26,848 nucleotides of DNA from Candidatus Doudnabacteria bacterium (GTDB taxonomy: Bacteria; Patescibacteriota; Doudnabacteria; UBA920; O2-02-FULL-48-8). The position numbers and the translations under genes were made by a program. Below the pieces are notes generated by a model. That model was not told where the DNA came from. It saw only the letters and a list, made by a program, of their open reading frames with translations, and ran no database searches. Within the stretch, counting starts at the first letter, position 1; the number at the start of each line of letters is the position of its first letter. Positions 21,788 to 26,848 of this stretch are shown in pieces. The DNA is taken from the NCBI GenBank assembly GCA_016198045.1, contig JACQJI010000014.1:1-26848 (forward strand), given 5' to 3'.

Positions 21788-21815
21788 AATACGACGTAGT
21801 ATTGATATTATAGCA
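21788..21815 (-). promoter_or_regulatory. Promoter with overlapping operator for the TrpR-like gene
   Basis: Minus strand extended -10 TG-C-TATAAT (TATAAT at 21807-21812), then AATACTACGTCGTATT (21788-21803), whose arms ATAC and GTAT are palindromic around ACGT. Transcription should start at or inside the operator. Confidence 0.7.
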
Positions 21816-21862
21816 TATGTTTTAGTTTCCTGAAGTCCGCGAAGCTTTAGCGGAAATTGAAA

Positions 21863-22174
21863 TCAGAGATAGTTAGCACGGATTATTTCTGAAAGGCCAG
21901 GAATAAGATTTGCCGTGTCCAACGCCTCATTTGGCTTGAACCATTTGTAACCCGAATGCTCTTCAACGTTAGTTTCTACCATTGGCATTTCCGTAAATTT
22001 GAGCTTGAAAACATGAAAGATATAATCAAATTCGGGATACCTGACATAATATTTCCCAGCAGGAATCATTTGTTGCTCCAAATCTAGACTTGTTTCTTCT
22101 TTAAGCTCGCGAACAGCCGCTTGCAAAATTTCTTATTGAAATTTTTGATTGGCTCGGTTGAGATAATCATTCAT
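21863..22174 (-). pseudogene. Nudix hydrolase remnant with internal deletion
   Basis: The readable 3' part (from about 22126) gives 87 residues with AAVRELKEETSLDLE, the second half of the Nudix box (REUxEExGU, with Ser for Gly), then a plausible C-terminal domain ending in EALDTANLIPGLSEIIRANYL. The first half of the box (Gx5E) and the preceding strands are absent. A 13-codon frame MNDYLNRANQKFQ starts at 22174 and ends in TAA directly before the remnant; it looks like the original N-terminus, with some 30-40 codons lost between. The protein would lack metal-binding capacity as it stands. An assembly error is a possible alternative. Confidence 0.6.
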
Positions 22175-22194
22175 GTTTCTTTATTTCTAGCTCA

Positions 22195-22407
22195 TCATAT
22201 CCGGTTTGGGCATCCCTTTTTCTCAAACGGTCCGGCCAAATCTTTCACCACGTCCTTGTCAGCCACAGCGCCGGCCATTCTTAATTTTGCATTTTCAAGA
22301 TTGCCGACCACGGAAAGCAGAACCCCGGCCTTAATCCCTGCCGCGGCCTTTTCAATTTCCTGTCTTAGATCCTGCCCCGGTTTTAATCTAAAACTAATCT
22401 GCCTCAT
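22195..22407 (-). pseudogene. Truncated PPC/DUF296 domain protein
   Basis: The frame gives 70 residues. The first 62 (ISFRLKPGQDLRQEIEKAAAGIKAGVLLSVVGNLENAKLRMAG) match the start of the plant-and-prokaryote-conserved PPC domain, which normally spans about 115-120 residues. After LAGPFE the sequence changes to KKGCPNRI and stops, so the second half of the domain is missing. The ATG overlaps the secA stop (ATGA), which indicates former or present co-translation with secA. Together with the adjacent Nudix remnant it marks a decayed or rearranged patch. A short functional variant seems unlikely, because the trimer-forming core strands are absent. Confidence 0.6.
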
Positions 22408-25070
22408 GTTTTTTGCGCCATTAATTTTTGATGCTCTGGGGTATTTAGAAGCCCGCACTTCTTCCACTTTTTTCCGCTGCCGCACGGGCATGGATCGTTT
22501 CTGCCAATATTTTGCATTTTGACTTTTGAATTTTGAATTTGTGCCGCGGGCGCTACATCAACTTTAAAAATCGTGTAAACCACGTTCTTGTCAATTTCAT
22601 CAAGCAATCTCTGAAACATCTGAAAACCTTCATTTTTAAATTCCAGCAAGGGGTCGCGCTGGCCGTAGCCGCGCAAGCGCACCGAATCGCGCAAGTGCTC
22701 CATGGTATCCAGATGCTCCTGCCACAGCGTGTCGATGGAGCGCAAATAGACCAATCTTTCCAGCTGATGCATCAAGTCATGGCCAAGCTTCTCATGTTTT
22801 AACTTATACTCTCTTTCAGCAATACTGGCCAAATGCGCAACCAGCTGTTCCGGATTTCTTTCGTTAACCACATCTTCCGGTTTGAGCGGCATAATTGACG
22901 CCGCCACTTGATAAATCTCCTTAACATCAGCCTTATCTTGGCTGAAGTGAAAATTAACCACTTCCTGGATTTCTTTTTCCACCAAATTAAGAATTGTTTC
23001 AGACAACTCATGACTTCCTTCCAGCAACTCGCGGCGCTTGCTGTATATAATCGTGCGGTGCTTGTTCATGACATCGTCGTATTCCAGCACGTGCTTGCGC
23101 ATGTCGAAGTTAAGCCCCTCGATCCGCCGCTGCGCGGACTCTATGGACTTGGATACCAAGCCGTGTTCTATCGGCTGATCTTCGGGAATGCCCAGCGTCT
23201 GCATGACCTTGGCTACTCGATCCCCGCCAAATAACCGCATCAAATCATCTTCTAGTGAGAGGTAAAACTGCGATTCCCCAGGATCGCCCTGCCGGCCGCT
23301 GCGTCCGCGCAGTTGGTTATCGATGCGGCGAGACTCATGCCGTTCCGTGCCAACCACAGCCAGCCCGCCCAGTTCAATGATTTTCTTCTGCTCTGCGGAA
23401 TCAGGCGGGTTGCCGCCCAAAATTATGTCCACTCCGCGTCCGGCGATGTTGGTGGCCAGAGTCACAGCGCCTAAACGCCCGGCTTGCGCGATGATATGAG
23501 CTTCCTTTTCGTGATTTTTGGCGTTTAGCAATTCAAACGGTACGCCGGCTTGTTTGAGCAATCCTGCCAGCATCTCATTTTTTTCAATGGAAATGGTGCC
23601 GATCAAAACCGGCTGGCCTTTGGCATGTTTGGCTTTGATATCCCGAACTACAGCCGCAAATTTGCCCGGAACGCTTTTGTAAACCTGGTCCCGCAGATCT
23701 TTTCTAATCATCGGCTTGTGCGTAGGGATCACCACGACTTCCAAATTATAAATTTTGTGGAACTCTTCCGCCTCGGTCTCAGCCGTGCCGGTCATGCCGG
23801 CTAATTTTTTGTACAGACGAAAATAATTCTGAAAAGTGATTGTGGCCAAGGTTTTGCTTTCCTGCTGGATTTTGACCCCTTCTTTGGCTTCAATCGCTTG
23901 ATGCAGGCCGCCTGAATACCGCCGGCCAAACATAAGCCGGCCGGTAAATTCGTCGACAATCACGATTTCGTCGTTTCTGACCACGTAATGCGTATCTTTT
24001 TTAAACAAAGTTTTGGCCCGCAGGGCCTGCTCGATATGATGGACCGTGCTGATCCCGTCCTTGTCATAGATATTTTTTACCCCCAGCATTTTTTCAAGCT
24101 TACTAATGCCCGGCTCGGTCAGGGTCGCGGCTTTGTGCTTTTCGTCCACATTATAATCGGTGTTCTCCTCCAACTTCTCGACAAACTTGGCAAAATCATA
24201 ATACTTGTCAGTGGGCTCTGTATCCGGAGCGGAAATTATCAGCGGGGTGCGAGCTTCGTCGATCAAAATCGAGTCAACCTCGTCGACAATCGCAAAATTA
24301 AGTTCGCGCTGAACCATCTGGGCCTTCTCCCAAACCATGTTGTCGCGCAAGTAATCAAAGCCGTATTCATTGTTGGTGCCATAAGTGATATCTGCCGCAT
24401 ATGCCTGTCTTCTGGTTATCGGCCGCATATGTTTGACATCCAGCACCAAACCCTGGACTGAAGCTTCCATTTGTTTGACTTCCGCTTCTTCCGGCGCATA
24501 ACCGGGGTCATATAGAAAAGCTGCTTCGTGCTGAATGGAAGCCACAGATAAGCCCAAATAATGATAAATTTGCCCCATCCAGGAAGCCTGCCAGCGCGCC
24601 AAGTAATCGTTGACTGTAATCAGGTGTGTCCCCCGGCCAGACAAGGCGTTGAGATACAGCGGCAGAGTGGCAACCAAGGTTTTTCCTTCGCCAGTCCGCA
24701 TTTCCGCGATATTGCCCTGATGCAGTACCATGCCACCGACCAGCTGGACATCATAGTGGCGTTGTCCAATCGTGCGCTTGGCCGCTTCTCTGACTGCGGC
24801 AAATGCTTGGGGTAGAATTTTGTCTAGGAAATCTGTTTGCTTTTCTCCAGCCTTCGCTAAAGCTTCGGCGGATCCGCCATAGCCTTGCGCGGAGGCGGAC
24901 AAGTCTAAACCAGCCAACTGCTTTTTCCAGTCAGCAGTCAGTCTCGTAAGTTCTCCTTGCGATTTTTTTTCAAACTCGGGTTCCAGCGCGTTGATCTGAT
25001 CCGCGATCTTTCTAAACCTGGCAATCACGCGCTCGTTTGAGTCGCCAAAAAGTTTTCCTAGTAGTGCCAT
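22404..25070 (-). CDS. secA: Preprotein translocase ATPase SecA
   Basis: The product is 888 residues from the ATG at 25070 (MALLGKLFGD); an upstream TTG frame start at 25082 lies in the structured leader and is rejected. Walker A is MRTGEGKTLVATLPLY, and the DEAD-type motif is DEVDSILIDEARTPLIIS. The arginine-finger region is GTERHESRRIDNQLRGRSGRQGDPG. The C-terminus carries the zinc-binding CPCGSGKKWKKC. A heptamer repeat encodes part of the linker before the zinc motif (IQNSKVKMQN). SecA drives preproteins through SecYEG and works with SecDF, encoded nearby. The gene is preceded by a palindromic leader without an SD. Confidence 0.97.
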   Translation of the reverse strand: MALLGKLFGDSNERVIARFRKIADQINALEPEFEKKSQGELTRLTADWKKQLAGLDLSASAQGYGGSAEALAKAGEKQTDFLDKILPQAFAAVREAAKRTIGQRHYDVQLVGGMVLHQGNIAEMRTGEGKTLVATLPLYLNALSGRGTHLITVNDYLARWQASWMGQIYHYLGLSVASIQHEAAFLYDPGYAPEEAEVKQMEASVQGLVLDVKHMRPITRRQAYAADITYGTNNEYGFDYLRDNMVWEKAQMVQRELNFAIVDEVDSILIDEARTPLIISAPDTEPTDKYYDFAKFVEKLEENTDYNVDEKHKAATLTEPGISKLEKMLGVKNIYDKDGISTVHHIEQALRAKTLFKKDTHYVVRNDEIVIVDEFTGRLMFGRRYSGGLHQAIEAKEGVKIQQESKTLATITFQNYFRLYKKLAGMTGTAETEAEEFHKIYNLEVVVIPTHKPMIRKDLRDQVYKSVPGKFAAVVRDIKAKHAKGQPVLIGTISIEKNEMLAGLLKQAGVPFELLNAKNHEKEAHIIAQAGRLGAVTLATNIAGRGVDIILGGNPPDSAEQKKIIELGGLAVVGTERHESRRIDNQLRGRSGRQGDPGESQFYLSLEDDLMRLFGGDRVAKVMQTLGIPEDQPIEHGLVSKSIESAQRRIEGLNFDMRKHVLEYDDVMNKHRTIIYSKRRELLEGSHELSETILNLVEKEIQEVVNFHFSQDKADVKEIYQVAASIMPLKPEDVVNERNPEQLVAHLASIAEREYKLKHEKLGHDLMHQLERLVYLRSIDTLWQEHLDTMEHLRDSVRLRGYGQRDPLLEFKNEGFQMFQRLLDEIDKNVVYTIFKVDVAPAAQIQNSKVKMQNIGRNDPCPCGSGKKWKKCGLLNTPEHQKLMAQKT
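22510..22537. repeat. Four-unit 7-bp microrepeat inside secA
   Basis: Units are TTTTGCA, TTTTGAC, TTTTGAA and TTTTGAA. They encode IQNSKVKMQN in the flexible linker between the helical domains and the zinc-binding tail. Confidence 0.85.
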
Positions 25071-25072
25071 AG

Positions 25073-25147
25073 TTATGTGCAATCCTGACGAAAGTCAGGA
25101 TCTCATCTATAAGATGCTGAAACTAGTTCAGCATTGCGAGTACATAA
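25073..25147 (-). promoter_or_regulatory. Cloverleaf-like palindromic leader of secA (REP-like)
   Basis: Three hairpins lie inside an outer pairing. ATCCTGAC/GTCAGGAT (25082-25101) has a GAAA loop (TTTC in the RNA). CATC/GATG spans 25104-25116. ATGCTGAA/TTCAGCAT (25114-25134) has a five-base loop. The outer helix is TTATGT plus GCAAT (25073-25083) with ATTGC and ACATAA (25133-25147), interrupted by a four-base bulge. It ends two bases before the secA ATG. The individual palindromes look like widespread REP-type repeats. Confidence 0.7.
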
Positions 25148-25157
25148 AAGCCCAATT

Positions 25158-25186
25158 ATTATACGTTTTCTCGCCGGTTTTGAAAA
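25158..25186 (-). promoter_or_regulatory. Promoter for secA
   Basis: Minus strand: TTTTCA (25181-25186), a 17-base spacer and TATAAT (25158-25163). Transcription should begin near 25151, so the palindromic structure fills the whole leader of about 80 bases. Confidence 0.7.
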
Positions 25187-25191
25187 GCCCA

Positions 25192-25221
25192 CAAAATAAA
25201 AAAAGAACGAGGATGCCTCGT
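25192..25221 (-). terminator. Terminator after the paralogous orphan gene pair
   Basis: Minus strand: ACGAGG, loop CAT, CCTCGT (25207-25221), then TCTTTTTTTATTTT. Confidence 0.85.
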
Positions 25222-25237
25222 CTGAGCGGGTCTTCAA

Positions 25238-25501
25238 TCAGAACCCGTTGCTGATCAAGTCCAGGACGATCTGGTCGGTGTCGACCGGCGGGACATTGCG
25301 CCCCATCGCCTGTGCAGTATCCACCGCCCTTGCCGCGCGGTTGATGAGGTTGGCTGCGAAAGCGACCTCGCGCGGGCCGTTCATAACGCCCTGTCGGTCA
25401 ATGACCAGCGCAAACCAGTACGAATCCCCAGTCTGCCTCATCGTGATCGTGACTGCCCCTGAGCTGCGGATGCGCTCCTGGATCTTTCTCAAGTCTTCCA
25501 T
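25238..25501 (-). CDS. Hypothetical protein, second of a paralogous orphan pair
   Basis: The product is 87 residues. A purine-rich AAAGGGGGAG lies directly upstream of the ATG. The predicted layout is helix (DLRKIQERIRSSG), strands (AVTITMRQTG, YWFALVIDRQGVM) and helix (PREVAFAANLINRAARAVDTAQ). Its core aligns with the product of the upstream gene: I-x-E/Q-x-I-x-x-S, then V-x-I, then PR-(E/D)-(V/I)-A-x-AA. The two therefore appear to be diverged tandem duplicates of a small alpha/beta domain. The DNA is GC-rich. It follows the upstream gene by 15 bases and ends at a strong terminator. No family is recognised. Confidence 0.75.
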   Translation of the reverse strand: MEDLRKIQERIRSSGAVTITMRQTGDSYWFALVIDRQGVMNGPREVAFAANLINRAARAVDTAQAMGRNVPPVDTDQIVLDLISNGF

Positions 25502-25516
25502 AGCTCCCCCTTTCCT

Positions 25517-25819
25517 TTACTGTTCTGTGAGAAACTCATAGAACGGCGGCACGCGCGTTCGCCCTGCCAGTTTTTCTTTGTCTTCATGCTGCCTGGTGAC
25601 ACTCTCCAGATGACGCGCGGCTTCGGCGATGTCGCGCGGATCGGTCAGGACCCTGCTTCCCAGACAAGCGTGGAGCAAATATGGTCCGTCATCACTCCGG
25701 GCCGCGATCACCATCACGAAATTGCTGATGGCAATCGCTTGCCTCACCTCCTCGATGTCTGCTTGGGCAGCAGCCAACCTTTCTTCCGGGCTCGCGTAAT
25801 TAGCGGCTGGATCAAACAT
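25517..25819 (-). CDS. Hypothetical protein, first of a paralogous orphan pair
   Basis: The product is 100 residues from the ATG at 25819, chosen because AAAGGAGG ends four bases upstream; a longer frame would begin inside metK. Its middle (DIEEVRQAIAISNFVMVIAA, then DPRDIAEAARHLESVTR) aligns with the downstream gene product, and a charged C-terminal tail (HEDKEKLAGRTRVPPFYEFLTEQ) is unique to it. The start codon and the SD are enclosed by a perfect 9-bp inverted repeat, so translation may be controlled by RNA folding or by bound protein. The promoter lies in the gap after the metK stop. Function is unknown. Confidence 0.75.
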   Translation of the reverse strand: MFDPAANYASPEERLAAAQADIEEVRQAIAISNFVMVIAARSDDGPYLLHACLGSRVLTDPRDIAEAARHLESVTRQHEDKEKLAGRTRVPPFYEFLTEQ

Positions 25820-25843
25820 ACGTCCTCCTTTCGTGGACGTATG
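25817..25843 (-). promoter_or_regulatory. Start-codon hairpin with the SD in its loop
   Basis: CATACGTCC (25835-25843 on the minus strand) pairs perfectly with GGACGTATG (25817-25825). The nine-base loop ACGAAAGGA holds most of the SD, and the 3' arm ends with the ATG start codon. It could also be a palindromic operator just downstream of the transcription start. Confidence 0.7.
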
Positions 25844-25844
25844 C

Positions 25845-25853
25845 AGTATAACA
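25845..25853 (-). promoter_or_regulatory. Extended -10 promoter for the paralogous orphan pair
   Basis: Minus strand TG-T-TATACT (TATACT at 25845-25850) lies just after the metK stop codon. A weak -35, TTTACG, lies 19 bases upstream inside metK. Predicted transcription starts near 25838, inside or next to the start-codon hairpin. Confidence 0.6.
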
Positions 25854-25856
25854 AAA

Positions 25857-26828
25857 CTATTTGTCCCACGTAAACCCGTTGCCGAAGTGGCCATAACGCG
25901 CAGTAATCTCGTACTGCGGCTTTCTTAAATCCAAAAAATCGATGATCCCTTTGGGGGTCAGGTCATAGCCCTCAATGACCATTTCCTGGCCATCCACAAT
26001 CACGGTAGCTTGCAGCGGCTCAGATTTGCCAATGGCGTAAGCTAAATAACTAAAAACTTCTTGGGCATTGTGTTTGCGCAAATAATCCACTGCCACTCGG
26101 CGAGCCATGTATGCGGCACTCCTATCCACTTTGGTCGGATCCTTGCCGCTGAAGCATCCGCCGCCCACAGGGATTCTGGGCCCATAATTATCCACTACTT
26201 GCTTGCGTCCGGTCAGTCCCGTGTCAGCCTCAAACCCGCCGATGTGCCAATCCCCTGCCGGGTTGCAGTAAATCCCCGACGTCTTCAGCTTGAGTCGTTT
26301 GCTGCCTGCCCAGTCGGTTATGTCTTTTTTCAAAACATCTTTGGAGACATTCTGGAAACTGGCAACCACGGCCAACAACTCGCCAGTTTTAGTATCATAA
26401 GTCACCTGGGTTTTGCCGTCGCTTTTGCTGCCGTGTTTTTCAAAAATATGCCGATTCAGTTGCCTAGCCAGCATGACTTCCCGGGGCATAAGCTCAGGCG
26501 TCTCGTTGGTCGCGTACCCCACCATAATTCCCTGATCGCCCGCTCCCCCAGTGTCAACTCCCGAAGCAATCTCAGCAGACTGCTCCACGATATTTATGTG
26601 TACGCCGTATTTGCCGCCGAGCAGGTTTTGCACCACTTGCCGGACATTCACGTATCCCGAGGTAGTAACTTCTCCAGTCACAACTATCACCCCATGCCCG
26701 CCCATAGCCTCCACCCCGACTCGGCAGTTCGGGTCTTGGCGGAGAAGCTCATCCAAAATCGCGTCCGAAATCCGGTCGCAAATTTTATCAGGATGCATGG
26801 GTGACACTGATTCTGCGGTTCTAATCAT
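25857..26828 (-). CDS. metK: S-adenosylmethionine synthetase (methionine adenosyltransferase), compact form
   Basis: The product is 323 residues, about 60 fewer than E. coli MetK. It joins ATP and methionine to make SAM. Family motifs are present: ESVSPMHPDKICDRISDAILDELL at the N-terminus, GTGE-equivalent VVTGEVTTSGYV, GAGDQGIMVGYATNETPELMP, GGCFSGKDPTKVDRSAAYMARR and the terminal RYGHFGNGFTWDK. The shortening lies in the central domain, where the usual hexapeptide regions are reduced to KTQVTYDTKTGELLAVVAS; the catalytic loops are kept, so activity is expected. Its start codon is followed immediately upstream by the same repeat that precedes the TrmB gene. No SD is seen. Confidence 0.95.
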   Translation of the reverse strand: MIRTAESVSPMHPDKICDRISDAILDELLRQDPNCRVGVEAMGGHGVIVVTGEVTTSGYVNVRQVVQNLLGGKYGVHINIVEQSAEIASGVDTGGAGDQGIMVGYATNETPELMPREVMLARQLNRHIFEKHGSKSDGKTQVTYDTKTGELLAVVASFQNVSKDVLKKDITDWAGSKRLKLKTSGIYCNPAGDWHIGGFEADTGLTGRKQVVDNYGPRIPVGGGCFSGKDPTKVDRSAAYMARRVAVDYLRKHNAQEVFSYLAYAIGKSEPLQATVIVDGQEMVIEGYDLTPKGIIDFLDLRKPQYEITARYGHFGNGFTWDK

Positions 26829-26829
26829 A

Positions 26830-26848
26830 CCAGGTACTAGAAATTTGA
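26830..26848. repeat. End of a second copy of the three-way-junction element, at the metK start
   Basis: The last 19 bases are identical to the left terminal repeat at 12131-12149. The flanking base between element and start codon is A here and G in the TrmB copy (CATA versus CATG). Orientation relative to the start codon is the same. The rest of the element lies outside the window. Confidence 0.85.

Noticed and set aside
25073..25147. tRNA gene suggested by the cloverleaf shape
   Set aside because: There is no TTC-type T-loop, no D-arm consensus, the outer helix is bulged, and the hairpins look like REP palindromes.
26061..26804. 247-residue plus-strand frame antisense to metK
   Set aside because: It is a composition shadow of a clearly conserved metK gene.
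26826..26848. SAM riboswitch in front of metK
   Set aside because: Only 19 bases are visible and they are identical to the repeat in front of a TrmB gene. No SAM-I, SAM-II or SMK consensus is seen in them.

Overview
The window looks like a chromosomal stretch from an uncultured Patescibacteria (Candidate Phyla Radiation) bacterium, most likely a parcubacterial lineage. I base this on compact housekeeping enzymes (S-adenosylmethionine synthetase of 323 residues), a vacuolar-type proton pyrophosphatase, a sigma-region-4 protein next to a membrane protein and a VirD4/HerA-like ATPase, near-zero spacing inside operons, and core genes that mostly lack a Shine-Dalgarno (SD) sequence. No rRNA, tRNA, CRISPR array or transposase gene was found. 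The taxonomic call is inference.

Layout. Positions 1-3500 hold small orphan genes around ebfC and hppA. At 3510-5160 lie mnmA and a two-gene orphan cassette. From 12129 down to 5204 runs a tight seven-gene minus-strand operon: TrmB-type regulator, glmS, tdh, kbl, yvcK/glmR, a GNAT acetyltransferase and a stand-alone GlmU-type pyrophosphorylase. Together these look like a UDP-GlcNAc supply operon with linked acetyl-CoA production. A 139-bp three-way-junction palindromic element sits between its promoter and first start codon, and an end of the same element abuts the metK start codon at the window's right edge. At 12395-16640 is the sigma4 / membrane protein / ATPase trio. At 16750-20885 are a small zinc-ribbon gene, secF-secD, a phospholipase D-type enzyme and a cytidylyltransferase-like protein. 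At 20930-22407 are an orphan cassette, a TrpR/YerC-like repressor flanked by two copies of its probable promoter-operator, and two broken genes (Nudix and PPC/DUF296). At 22404-26828 are secA with a cloverleaf-like palindromic leader, a paralogous orphan gene pair, and metK.

Two gene classes are interleaved. Core genes have AT-rich or absent leaders: in at least four, the -10 box ends 6-7 bases before the ATG, which predicts leaderless mRNA. Between them sit GC-richer orphan genes of about 50-160 codons. These carry strong SD sequences and often their own promoter and rho-independent terminator, and none matches a family I recognise beyond zinc ribbons. A third layer is a set of AT-rich 7-bp-period microrepeats at six loci, some inside reading frames. 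The most novel signals are the structured element at two start codons, the eukaryote-style UDP-GlcNAc gene set, and the cassette class.
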